From an uncultured Rhizobiaceae group bacterium (lineage in GTDB: Bacteria; Pseudomonadota; Alphaproteobacteria; Rhizobiales; Rhizobiaceae), in the NCBI GenBank assembly GCA_947501445.1, contig CANMVS010000009.1:62001-126000 (forward strand): 64,000 bases of DNA, written 5' to 3'. The translations under genes were made by a program, and so were the position numbers. Shown here piece after piece: positions 54,393-62,969 of this stretch (positions are counted from its first letter, which is position 1; each line of letters starts with the position of its first letter). The notes beneath the pieces were generated by a model. That model was not told where the DNA came from. It made no database searches and was given only the letters and a program-made list of their open reading frames with translations.

Positions 54393-55547
54393 ATGTTGAG
54401 TAAGTCGATGAGAGTGACGACGGTGACAGCTATCGGATGGCTGTTAGCTGGCGCCGCATTTGCGGCAAATGAGGTTGAGCTGCCCAAGACTGTTTCCTGG
54501 ACAGCTTACAACGTCGGTAGCACCGGATACAGCCATTCAGTGGCGATCGGTAAAGCACTTCAGGATGCCTACGGGGTCACACTGCGTGTTGTACCGGCCA
54601 AGAATGACGTTTCGCGCGTCCTGCCAGTGATGAAGGGACAGATCGATTTTTCTGCGGCTGGCTCGGGTGTATTCTATGCTGCCGAAGGTGTTCTTGGCTG
54701 GGCCAAGCCGGAATTGGGTCCACAACAATTGCAAATGGTCATGAGCGCTTCCGGAAAAAACTGTCTGGCGCTCGGAACAGCCACGGATGCAGATATCAAA
54801 ACTGCTGCTGATCTGAAGGGCAAGCGTTTGCCCTGGGTAATTGGGTCACCTGCATTGCAGACCAATGTGACGGCTTTTCTGGCCTTTGGTGGATTGACAT
54901 GGGACGATGTGGAACGTGTCGATGTATCGGGATTTGATGCCGCATGGAAGGCGGTTCTGAACAATCAGGCTGACGCCATGACTTCCTTTACGACCAGCAG
55001 CGGAAGCATCGCCGAACTGGGCGCATCGCCGCGTGGGCTTTCCTGGTTGTCAACGCCACACAACGAGACCGAAAATTGGGCAAGGATGCAAGCGGTAGCA
55101 CCCCATATGGCAAAACGGGTCGCAACAATCGGTCTGGACCTGTCCGCTGACAATCCACTTGAGTGCGGTGGGTTCCCCTACCCTATTTTGGTCACTGCGC
55201 CAGACCGCGACGCGACCGTTGTGCAAAACATGGCCATGGGTGTCAGTGATCAGGTTGCAAATTTTGCTGCCGCAGAACCATCAGCCTCAGGCTGGGCGGA
55301 TGGTCGTCAGAATTTTCAATGGGTGCTGCCGTATCATGAAGGTGCCGTCGCATTCTGGAAATCCAAAGGTCTGTGGACAGATGAGGCCGAAGCGCACAAT
55401 CAGGAACTGTTAAAGAGGCAGGATATCATTGCTGCAGCCTGGTCTGGCATGGCCGACAAAGGCGGCGATGACTTCAAAGATCGCTGGATGGCAATTCGTG
55501 GTAAGGCCTTGACGGACGCAGGACTGGCTCCTGTCTGGACAAAATAG
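54393..55547 (+). CDS. TAXI-family TRAP transporter solute-binding protein
   Basis: 384 aa with a signal peptide (about residues 1-25, ending GAAFAA). Typical TAXI features are SWTAYNVGSTGYSHSVAIGK and the ADLKGKRLPW / FGGLTWDDVERVDVSGFDAA stretches. It delivers an organic anion to the fused membrane subunit encoded two bases downstream. AGGGAG site present. Confidence 0.9.
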   Translation: MLSKSMRVTTVTAIGWLLAGAAFAANEVELPKTVSWTAYNVGSTGYSHSVAIGKALQDAYGVTLRVVPAKNDVSRVLPVMKGQIDFSAAGSGVFYAAEGVLGWAKPELGPQQLQMVMSASGKNCLALGTATDADIKTAADLKGKRLPWVIGSPALQTNVTAFLAFGGLTWDDVERVDVSGFDAAWKAVLNNQADAMTSFTTSSGSIAELGASPRGLSWLSTPHNETENWARMQAVAPHMAKRVATIGLDLSADNPLECGGFPYPILVTAPDRDATVVQNMAMGVSDQVANFAAAEPSASGWADGRQNFQWVLPYHEGAVAFWKSKGLWTDEAEAHNQELLKRQDIIAAAWSGMADKGGDDFKDRWMAIRGKALTDAGLAPVWTK

Positions 55548-55548
55548 A

Positions 55549-57510
55549 ATGCAAAACGAAAATAAGGAAGCGGCACTCGGCCGCTTCCGCACACTCTCCA
55601 ATATCTGGTTGTGGCCTTTGAGGCTGGGAACAATTGCGGTTATTTTTCTGGCCGTAAACCAGGCCTTCAATCTGCATTTTTTTCTTGGATACACCTTGTT
55701 ATCCAACAAATACATGTACACGCTTTTGTTCCTGATCATTCCCACAATCTTTATCCTGCTGCCGGTCACAGCCAAGGCATCCAAAACACGGGTCCCCTGG
55801 TATGATGTGATACTGGCGCTTGCAACAGCGATTGTACTGAGTTTCTTCATATTCAATTCACTTCAGATTATGCAAAACGGCTGGGAATTGAGCGCGCCTC
55901 TGCACGCTTCTTATGTTTCCATGGTTCTTTGGGTGCTGATTTTCGAGGCGTCCCGACGTGCCGGTGGACTGGCTCTGGCTGTTATCGTTGGTGTCGTTTC
56001 GCTTTATCCACTCTTTGCCGATCTGATGCCGGGCCCAATCGCCGGTTTCTCATTTCCGATTGAGGTCGCAGCCGGCTATCACGCCATGAGCAACGAGAGC
56101 ATCATCGGTATCCCGATGCGGGCATTCGCCAATCTGGTCATCGGCTTTTTGATATTTGGCGCCGCACTTCAGCACACCGGAGCGGGAAAATTCTTCATCA
56201 ATCTGGCATTTGCACTGCTTGGTCACATTCGCGGTGGACCGGCAAAAGTGGCCATTGTCGCCAGCGGTCTGATGGGCTCCATGAGTGGCTCGGTGGTTAC
56301 CAATGTCATGACGACTGGCGTTATGACGATCCCGGCAATGCGACGGATCAAACTGACTGCACCATTTGCTGCCGGGGTCGAAGCCTGCGCTTCAACCGGT
56401 GGCGTTTTGATGCCGCCTGTAATGGGTGCAACCGCCTTTATCATGGCAAATTTTCTTCAGGTTCCCTATGCCAGCGTGGCGCTCGCGGCTGTAATTCCAT
56501 CATTTTTGTATTTTTTCGGACTCTTCGTGCAGATCGATTCTCGTGCGGCCCGTGAAGAAATTCAGGGGCTGAACAAGGCTGATCTGCCCTCTGTTCGTCA
56601 GACATTGAAAGAAGGCTGGTTCTACATCTTTGCCTTCGCGCTGCTGGTGTATCTGCTGTTGTTTTTGCGCCGCGAAATGCTTGCGCCCTACTATGCGACG
56701 CCGGTCCTGTTGTTGATCAACCAACTGTTTTCCAAAGATACCCGATGGGGCCGGAAGGAATTGTTTGCCTTCATCGATACGCTGACAAAGCTGTTTGCAG
56801 AACTGGTCGGCGTTCTTGCCGGCATCGGTCTGATTGTCGGCGCCCTTTCCATGACCGGTCTGGCAGGAACACTCGTCAATGATCTCCTTTCGATTGCCGG
56901 GGGATCAGCAATGGTTCTGCTGGTGATCGGCGCGTTAACCAGCTTTGTGCTTGGCATCGGGATGACGGTGACTGCCGCCTATATATTCCTTGCGATCCTT
57001 CTGGCACCCGCATTGATATCAACCGGTATGAACCCGATGGCCGTTCATATGTTCATTTTCTATTGGGGGATGTTGTCCTTCATTACGCCGCCCGTTGCAC
57101 TGGGCGCCTTTGCAGCAGCATCTGTCGCCAAGGCATCGCCGATGGCAACCGGGTTCGAAGCAATGCGTCTTGGCAGTGTCATTTACTTCATTCCGTTTTT
57201 CTTCGTCCTCGATCCGGCGTTGATTCTGGTCGGTGAACCATTGGAAATCCTGCGATCCCTTTGTCTCGCCAGCCTTGGTATCTTGATCTTTGCCAGTGCT
57301 ATGCAAGGCTATCTGGCGGGCATCGGTCGGTTGAATTGGCTGGAGAGGATGTTTTTGCTGATTGCAAGTCTGCTCCTTCCATTACCAGGCGGAACGGTTC
57401 TTCCGTGGTCAAAACTGGAACTATTGTCGGCTGCAGGTGCGGTGATCGTGACCGTTGTTCTAATCGCAATGTTGCGCAACCGGCGCGTCATTGTGCAGAC
57501 ACGAGCATAA
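55549..57510 (+). CDS. TRAP transporter fused permease (small + large membrane subunits)
   Basis: 653 aa with many hydrophobic segments: the small (4TM) subunit at the N-terminus and the DctM-like large subunit afterwards. Distinctive parts are GLMGSMSGSVVTNVMTTGVMTIP, ACASTGGVLMPPVMGATAFIMA and MLSFITPPVALGAFAAASVAKA. Fused permeases are characteristic of TAXI-TRAP systems. Starts two bases after the binding protein stop. Confidence 0.92.
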   Translation: MQNENKEAALGRFRTLSNIWLWPLRLGTIAVIFLAVNQAFNLHFFLGYTLLSNKYMYTLLFLIIPTIFILLPVTAKASKTRVPWYDVILALATAIVLSFFIFNSLQIMQNGWELSAPLHASYVSMVLWVLIFEASRRAGGLALAVIVGVVSLYPLFADLMPGPIAGFSFPIEVAAGYHAMSNESIIGIPMRAFANLVIGFLIFGAALQHTGAGKFFINLAFALLGHIRGGPAKVAIVASGLMGSMSGSVVTNVMTTGVMTIPAMRRIKLTAPFAAGVEACASTGGVLMPPVMGATAFIMANFLQVPYASVALAAVIPSFLYFFGLFVQIDSRAAREEIQGLNKADLPSVRQTLKEGWFYIFAFALLVYLLLFLRREMLAPYYATPVLLLINQLFSKDTRWGRKELFAFIDTLTKLFAELVGVLAGIGLIVGALSMTGLAGTLVNDLLSIAGGSAMVLLVIGALTSFVLGIGMTVTAAYIFLAILLAPALISTGMNPMAVHMFIFYWGMLSFITPPVALGAFAAASVAKASPMATGFEAMRLGSVIYFIPFFFVLDPALILVGEPLEILRSLCLASLGILIFASAMQGYLAGIGRLNWLERMFLLIASLLLPLPGGTVLPWSKLELLSAAGAVIVTVVLIAMLRNRRVIVQTRA

Positions 57511-57623
57511 GCTGGCGCGGCAACAGAACTGTCAGAATTCCAAGAAGAAATGGAAAGCTTCCTTGACATATTCACCGTGACAACTATGTAAAGGATACTT
57601 TCCACAATTGCCGGTAAAAACCA

Positions 57624-58025
57624 ATGACAACCGAACAGGCGACATACCGTTATTTCAAGGTGTTTATCCCATCGATGATTGGGTACATGATTGGTTCGAT
57701 AGGCTTGACCTGGGCGGCAGATCACATGAACCTGCCGCCGCTTGCCCTGTATGGACTGGCAGTAATCCCCATTGCCGCGATATTGGCCGCCTTTTGGGCA
57801 CACTGGCGCTTTGCTTGCGAAATCGATGAGTTTTTGCGCAGCATACAGATCAAAGCAGTCATCTTCGGGATCGCCTGCGTCATGGTGATCGCGACAGGAT
57901 GGGGTACGCTGGAAATGTTGACCAATGCACCCAAACTCGGGGTTTTTTGGTTGCTGCCGATCTTTTGGGTTTCCTATTCAGCAGCAGCAGTGGTCGTCAC
58001 AAAACGCGAGGGTGGCGTGTTCTGA
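57624..58025 (+). CDS. Four-helix membrane protein paired with an XRE regulator
   Basis: 133 aa with hydrophobic segments near residues 10-28, 40-62, 75-95 and 105-125. The ATG is at 57624. The stop codon overlaps the ATG of a short XRE-type HTH gene, a pairing seen widely where a small DNA-binding protein is cotranscribed with a DUF2178-like membrane protein. Function unknown. Confidence 0.7.
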   Translation: MTTEQATYRYFKVFIPSMIGYMIGSIGLTWAADHMNLPPLALYGLAVIPIAAILAAFWAHWRFACEIDEFLRSIQIKAVIFGIACVMVIATGWGTLEMLTNAPKLGVFWLLPIFWVSYSAAAVVVTKREGGVF

Positions 58026-58237
58026 TGAGGAACAGGCTCAAAGTCCTGCGTGCGCAACGTCAGTGGTCACAGGCGACGCTGGGTGAGAAGCTCGAGGTAT
58101 CACGCCAGACAATCAATGCTATCGAGGCGGGTCGGTATGACCCTTCCTTGCCACTGGCATTCAAGATTGCTCACCTCTTCGGGCAAACAATAGAAGATAT
58201 CTTCGAGTATGACACACAGCTCAGTGCTGATCCGTAA
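58025..58237 (+). CDS. Small XRE-family HTH regulator (70 aa)
   Basis: The entire protein is a Cro/CI-type HTH: RLKVLRAQRQWSQATLGEKL, EVSRQTINAIEAGRYDPSL and FKIAHLFGQTIEDIF. This is the YozG/PlcR-like short form. ATG at 58025 overlaps the upstream stop (TGATGA), so translation is coupled. It probably regulates its own operon together with the membrane partner. Confidence 0.88.
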   Translation: MRNRLKVLRAQRQWSQATLGEKLEVSRQTINAIEAGRYDPSLPLAFKIAHLFGQTIEDIFEYDTQLSADP

Positions 58238-58343
58238 CAAGTGGCAAGGGGTTCCACGGCGGCTATTCCAGACATTATTGTTGTAAAGAACATGGGTGCT
58301 GTGCCCGGTGCAGCATCGGTATTGCGGCTAGTTACCTGCTAAG

Positions 58344-58378
58344 CGTTGTCGCGTTTCTGACAAAACGTAAAATGGTCA
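58344..58378 (+). repeat. Dispersed repeat, copy E (partial)
   Basis: Only the last third of the repeat remains (CGTTGTCGCGTTTCTGACAA to AATGGTC). It matches the 3' part of copies A and B. It lies between the XRE gene and the convergent YdeI-like gene. Confidence 0.55.
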
Positions 58379-58421
58379 AGAACCGGTGCAATACGCCGTC
58401 CTTGTTCCGCAGAAAATACTA

Positions 58422-58985
58422 TTACTCTCGCAAAGTTGGTATCTTAAGCCCTGCTTCAGATGAAGCAATCAATATGCCAAGCCGTTTTAAACGTGTTTCC
58501 TCTTTCCTGGCGCTCATGACCCACCAGATCGAATCTCGTTTATAGGATGGTGCCAAATTTGAGAGGAATGTCCAGGCCGCTGGATTTGCCTTGATTTGCT
58601 CTTCATACGCTCTGGCAAGCCGCACATTTCTTTGCTCAGAGGAGTAGCCTTGTGCATCAGTTCTGTTGTCAAAAACGTGCATTCCTGCTGGTTTCATCTT
58701 TCCAAGCGGTATGAGGGCTTCCACCTTCTTTACGTTCACAGCACTCCATACACTCGTTAGTTTGCGCGGCGTGAAGCGGATTTTGTAACTTTGGTCATCA
58801 ATGGTTTTTCTTATACCGTCGATCCACCCAAAACAAAGAGCAACATCTACTGATGAAGACCACGTAAGGCTTGCACGCCCTGTGCTTTTCCTGAAGTAGC
58901 CAACCCATAGCTCGCTCGCTTCCGGGTGCTGTTCCAACCAATCGCCAAACTCTTCCTGATTGGTAAAAAAAATTGCATCTGCCAT
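58422..58985 (-). CDS. YdeI/OmpD-associated-family protein
   Basis: 187 aa. IFFTNQEEFGDWLEQHP, LWVGYFRKSTGRASLTW, DVALCFGWIDGIRKTID and the C-terminal YKRDSIWWVMSARKEETRLKRL are the usual motifs of this family, sometimes annotated as bacteriocin-protection. The molecular role is not known. The ATG at 58985 gives the standard start; the upstream frame runs through a hairpin and is spurious. Confidence 0.85.
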   Translation of the reverse strand: MADAIFFTNQEEFGDWLEQHPEASELWVGYFRKSTGRASLTWSSSVDVALCFGWIDGIRKTIDDQSYKIRFTPRKLTSVWSAVNVKKVEALIPLGKMKPAGMHVFDNRTDAQGYSSEQRNVRLARAYEEQIKANPAAWTFLSNLAPSYKRDSIWWVMSARKEETRLKRLGILIASSEAGLKIPTLRE

Positions 58986-59039
58986 CCTGTAGTCTCCTGC
59001 GGACGGTGAACTGTTCGTTGCATTCGGCGTCAAATTACA

Positions 59040-59060
59040 CCCTCCGGCCAGGCCGGAGGG
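59040..59060. terminator. Strong GC hairpin after the epoxide hydrolase gene
   Basis: Ten-base arms CCCTCCGGCC and GGCCGGAGGG flank a single A. On the minus strand the hairpin lies about 30 bases after the epoxide hydrolase stop and before the YdeI gene. No good T-run follows, so it may be an attenuating or protective 3' structure instead of a classical terminator. Confidence 0.45.
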
Positions 59061-59088
59061 CATGCATGACCCTGGAACGCTTATGGGA

Positions 59089-60033
59089 CTAGGAGGCACA
59101 CTGCTGTTCCAGCCATTTTAAGATGGCATGGTTTGTTTCATCCGGCTTTTCCTGCTGGATCCAATGACCGCAATCCACATTGACGACTTCCACGTTCGGC
59201 ACGAAATCTGCCAGTTTTTCAGACTTCGCGACCGCATCCCGATGACCATAGATCATGAGTGCGCGCTGTTGGATGATCGGGTTCACATCCGCCAATAGAT
59301 GCCAGTTTCGGTCGAGGTTTCTGTACCAGTTTATACTGCCGGTGAACCCGGATGCTTCAAAGGCGGAAACGAAAATGGCCAGTTCGCTGTCACTCATGAC
59401 GGGCTCACCGAGTGGCGTTTCTGCTCTGGCCAGATTGATCATCGCCATGCCCGGCTGAGGCTCAAGGGGTGGCTGGTTCTTGCGGTAGATGTTGCGAAGG
59501 AACTGGAATCTATTTTCTTCCAATACGGCGTCTGCGACGCCGGGCTGCCGATTGAAGTGGACAAAGTAGAAGTCGCCGCCAAACATCTCTTCCATGAATG
59601 CGATCCAGGGTTTTTCTCCGCGCTCCTGGTAAGGCAGGCTCAGGTTTATCACTTTGTTGACGCGGTTTGGGTGCAATAGGGTCAGTCCCCAAACGACCAT
59701 TGCGCCCCAATCATGACCGATAAAGGTGGCATCGTCGTATCCATAGTGATCGAGAAGTCCGGTGAGATCACCCGACAAGTGTTCAATGTCATAGTCTGTT
59801 ACTCCGCTCGGACGGGCAGAGTTGCCATATCCCCGCTGGTTTGGAACGATGACATGGTAGCCCGCCTCAACAAGAGCGGGCACCTGATAGCGCCAGGAAA
59901 ACGCATGCTCCGGCCAGCCGTGACACAGTACAATGGGGTTTCCTTCATTTTGTCGGCCTGCCTCAAAGACTTCCAGTTCCACGCCGTTGACTGAAACAAG
60001 AGTTGGCTTGGGAAAATCAGCTGGATTAAACAT
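59089..60033 (-). CDS. Epoxide hydrolase-type alpha/beta hydrolase
   Basis: 314 aa. HGWPEHAFSWRYQ is the oxyanion-loop HGxP motif of epoxide hydrolases, FIGHDWGAMVVW contains the nucleophilic Asp, and DCGHWIQQEKP the catalytic His. The cap contains the tyrosines expected for epoxide opening. Natural substrate unknown; haloalkane dehalogenases are the main alternative but usually differ at the HGxP loop. Divergent from a WYL-type regulator. Confidence 0.87.
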   Translation of the reverse strand: MFNPADFPKPTLVSVNGVELEVFEAGRQNEGNPIVLCHGWPEHAFSWRYQVPALVEAGYHVIVPNQRGYGNSARPSGVTDYDIEHLSGDLTGLLDHYGYDDATFIGHDWGAMVVWGLTLLHPNRVNKVINLSLPYQERGEKPWIAFMEEMFGGDFYFVHFNRQPGVADAVLEENRFQFLRNIYRKNQPPLEPQPGMAMINLARAETPLGEPVMSDSELAIFVSAFEASGFTGSINWYRNLDRNWHLLADVNPIIQQRALMIYGHRDAVAKSEKLADFVPNVEVVNVDCGHWIQQEKPDETNHAILKWLEQQCAS

Positions 60034-60218
60034 TGCATTTTCCCTTTAGTTTTTTGGGGTAATCAGACGAAGCCTTCCGTTTCGGATGGCGCTCTTTCCC
60101 GTCCCGGGGCCTTGCGGATGTGCGTTGCAAATTCAAAATCTCCTTGCTGACGTGTACTGCCTTTGACTAAAACCTAATGGTGACAAATACTGGCACTATT
60201 AAATGGTAGTTTTACAAA

Positions 60219-60938
60219 ATGAATGTTCGCCGCCGACATGAAGCCATCGTGCGCAGCCTTCGCCGCAACGGTACTTCGACTATCGCTGACCTGGCGGGGG
60301 AAGTTGGTGCATCCAGGCGCACCGTTTTACGTGACATCAGTGCGCTGCGCGATGAAGGCTTTATCATTCATTCAGAACCTGGTCGCGGCGGCGGCCTGCA
60401 AGTTGATCCACAATCGGTTCAGACCACAGCGCGACTCTCGGTCGCCGAGATTTTTGCGCTCCTCATTAGCGTTGCATCCATGCGTGCAGCCGGAAATCTG
60501 CCTTTTTCCGGTCTCGCAGATGCTGGGCTTGCCAAAATCGAGAAAGCCCTGCCGTCAGACAAGATACGCGACTTGCGCCGGTTTCTGGATTGTTTGTATG
60601 TCGGACAACTCTCACCGCGTATGGACATATCAGACATGGAGGTGATGGAGCCTGAACTGCTGCCCGCATTCGAGACAGCTTTTCTTCAAAGGCTGCACCT
60701 GCGTTTCCAGTACCGTGACGCAAAAGGGGCTGTAACCAGCCGAATTGTTGAGCCGCAAGCCATGCTGATCTTGCCACCATTGTGGTATCTGGTGGCCTGG
60801 GATCCTGCACGCGAAGATTTCCGTCACTTTCGAATGGACCGGATCAGCAAACCGCAACACATTGAAGGCACAACCTTTCGGCGACGCCGTGTACTATTCG
60901 AGGATGGCGTCTCTCGGGTTCGCGATCTACCTCGCTGA
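60219..60938 (+). CDS. HTH-WYL (YafY-like) transcriptional regulator
   Basis: 239 aa. The N-terminal HTH is IVRSLRRNGTSTIADLAGEV / SRRTVLRDISALRDEGFII; the C-terminal WYL domain includes RFQYRDAKGAV, EPQAMLILPPLWYLVAWDP and FRHFRMDRI. It is divergent from the epoxide hydrolase gene and may regulate it. Confidence 0.87.
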   Translation: MNVRRRHEAIVRSLRRNGTSTIADLAGEVGASRRTVLRDISALRDEGFIIHSEPGRGGGLQVDPQSVQTTARLSVAEIFALLISVASMRAAGNLPFSGLADAGLAKIEKALPSDKIRDLRRFLDCLYVGQLSPRMDISDMEVMEPELLPAFETAFLQRLHLRFQYRDAKGAVTSRIVEPQAMLILPPLWYLVAWDPAREDFRHFRMDRISKPQHIEGTTFRRRRVLFEDGVSRVRDLPR

Positions 60939-61167
60939 ACTTCACTGCATTGCAAAATAAGTGACCTTTGGGCTCAAACGATCAGTCGGCTGCGTTGCGC
61001 ATACGATTTTATTGTTACAAATGCATCCAAGCATCATGAAAAGTAGCTGGCGCATTGGGATATGGTCGACAATGACGGGGCAACCACAATGAAAGACACC
61101 ATATTCGCAACGCACTCCGATGACCGCAGGCTTACCTCGTTTACGGTTTTTTTGCTGCTGGGTCGTC

Positions 61168-61246
61168 CAGACCGTTTGACGTTTTGTCAGAAACGGGTCA
61201 ACGGTATCGGTATTTAATTTTATTGATGCATTCAGGTTTTTCCGAC
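61168..61246 (-). repeat. Dispersed repeat, copy C (inverted, truncated end)
   Basis: Reverse-complement orientation relative to copies A and B: CCAGACCGTTTGACGTTTTG to ATTCAGGTTTTTCCGAC. It ends just before the ribosome site of the VOC gene at 61264; the terminal dyad is incomplete. Confidence 0.65.
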
Positions 61247-61263
61247 AATAAAAGGGGATCACT

Positions 61264-61653
61264 GTGACCGGCAACAACATTGCACCTGAGGGTTATCACG
61301 CCATCACACCCTATTTCACGGTCGATGATGCTGATCGGCTCATTGAGTTCATGACCAGCGCATTCAAGGCGTCCGTCATCAGGGAAAACCGATATGAGGA
61401 TCAGCGCATTCAACACGCACGGGTGCTCATTGGAGACTCAATTATCATGCTAAATCAGAGTTCTGATACTTATCCGGTCAATGTATCCCAGATGCATCTT
61501 TACGTTCCGGATGCTGATGCTACCTACATGGCAGCGCTTCATTCTGGTGCTGTTTCGCTGATGGAACCAAATGATCGTCCCCATGGTGACCGTATGGCCG
61601 GCATCAAAGACCCGTGCGGTAACATCTGGTGGATAGCAACGCATCGTGATTGA
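61264..61653 (+). CDS. VOC-family protein (PhnB/glyoxalase-like)
   Basis: 129 aa, starting at GTG 61264 after AAAAGGGGA. GYHAITPYFTVDDADRLIEFM and the C-terminal RMAGIKDPCGNIWWIATH are typical of the PhnB-like group. Function unknown. A dispersed repeat lies directly upstream. Confidence 0.85.
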   Translation: MTGNNIAPEGYHAITPYFTVDDADRLIEFMTSAFKASVIRENRYEDQRIQHARVLIGDSIIMLNQSSDTYPVNVSQMHLYVPDADATYMAALHSGAVSLMEPNDRPHGDRMAGIKDPCGNIWWIATHRD

Positions 61654-61701
61654 GTCTCCAGTCACGCGAATATCAATCGCATTGGAAAAACACCTACCAA
61701 C

Positions 61702-62187
61702 ATGGACAGCCTGTTGAAACAAGAGATCACATTCACCCGTTTAACGCAGGTTGAGCCCGATGACATCATTGCGCATATGTCCGATCCGCGGGTGGCAGAA
61801 CATATGCCCCTGCTGACGTTCGATTGGGACAAAGCCACCGCCGCCAAATTTGTCGCAACCAAGGAAGCATGCTGGGATCGCGATGGGTTGGGGCACTGGG
61901 CCATATTGTGCGATGGACACTACATTGGATGGGGAGGTTTTCAAAAAGAGGGCGATGAATGGGATTATGGTCTGGTTCTGAGACCAAATTCATTTGGCCT
62001 CGGCATACGCATATCAAGGAAGGCTATCGCCTATGCCATTGCTGACAAACGCATTGACTATGTAACATTCCTTCTGCCGCCATCACGCAGGAACCTGAGT
62101 GCGCTTGGCAGGCTTGGCGCGAGTTTTATCGGAGAAATTGAATACGATGGCGCTACGTTTCTCAAATACCGGCTTGATACCATTTGA
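61702..62187 (+). CDS. GNAT-family N-acetyltransferase (RimJ-like)
   Basis: 161 aa. TRLTQVEPDDIIAHMSDPRVAEHMP is the usual start of RimJ/RimL-like proteins and ILCDGHYIGWGGFQKEG / LRPNSFGLGIRISRKAI include the acetyl-CoA region. The canonical QxxGxG/A loop is atypical (FGLGIRISR). Substrate unknown. Confidence 0.8.
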   Translation: MDSLLKQEITFTRLTQVEPDDIIAHMSDPRVAEHMPLLTFDWDKATAAKFVATKEACWDRDGLGHWAILCDGHYIGWGGFQKEGDEWDYGLVLRPNSFGLGIRISRKAIAYAIADKRIDYVTFLLPPSRRNLSALGRLGASFIGEIEYDGATFLKYRLDTI

Positions 62188-62316
62188 CAATCATGTTCGC
62201 ACCTCGTCAGTTCTTAGCCGACATTCAGTGACAGTTTTTAAAGTGAGTGCTGGCAATTTTTTTACCGCAGGATGTGCCTTGTTACTGCACATTTTCGGAT
62301 AAAGGCGAGGTCTACA

Positions 62317-62829
62317 ATGATTGAGGCAGATATTGAGATAAGGCGTCTCGATCCGAATGAAGTTGATATATTTCGGACGATACGACTGGCCGCCTTGGAG
62401 GCAGAACCATCGTCTTTTGCCAGCAGCAGTGAAGACTGGCAGGCATTTTCAGAAGAGCTCTGGGCACAGATTCTGACCGAAAGCCCCGTAATTGTAGCCT
62501 TCAGACACGGCAAACCTGTCGGCATGATGGGCTTGATGAAGCAAAAACCCGGCAAGACCTCACATCGGGCGTTCCTGATAATGGTCTATGTGGATGAGGA
62601 AAATCGCGGTACCGGCATTGCAACCAGACTCTTAAAAGCCGTTGAAAAACTGGCGGTGGATAGCGGCATCATACAACTGGAACTCGATGTCAGTGTCGAG
62701 AATGTGCCTGCCATACGGTTTTATCGCCGCGAAGGTTATGCACAGATAGGCCGCATTCCAGCCGGTTTTCTGGAGGAAGGCAAAGAAGTCGACCTTCTGT
62801 TGATGGCACGTCGCATGGAAAGCCCGTGA
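62317..62829 (+). CDS. GNAT-family N-acetyltransferase
   Basis: 170 aa with a clear acetyl-CoA motif VYVDEENRGTGIATRLLKAVE and the C-terminal NVPAIRFYRREGYAQIGRIP. The ATG at 62317 follows AAAGGCGAGG; the longer frame from 62272 is not needed. Substrate unknown. Confidence 0.88.
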   Translation: MIEADIEIRRLDPNEVDIFRTIRLAALEAEPSSFASSSEDWQAFSEELWAQILTESPVIVAFRHGKPVGMMGLMKQKPGKTSHRAFLIMVYVDEENRGTGIATRLLKAVEKLAVDSGIIQLELDVSVENVPAIRFYRREGYAQIGRIPAGFLEEGKEVDLLLMARRMESP

Positions 62830-62868
62830 GGTGTCATCAGGCGTGGCTTCTCGCGCGTCGGTTTTGAC

Positions 62869-62969
62869 TAGACCGTTTCACGTTTTGTCAGAAACGGGAC
62901 AACGGTGTCGGCCTTTGATTTTGTTGATGCATTCAGGTTTTGCCGATTCCGTCAAAACATGAATTGCTC
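62869..62969 (-). repeat. Dispersed repeat, copy D (complete, inverted, within the MFS 3' end)
   Basis: TAGACCGTTTCACGTTTTGT to CATGAATTGCTC, the reverse complement of copy A with a handful of differences. Most of it is read as the last codons and stop of the minus-strand MFS gene. Confidence 0.8.
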
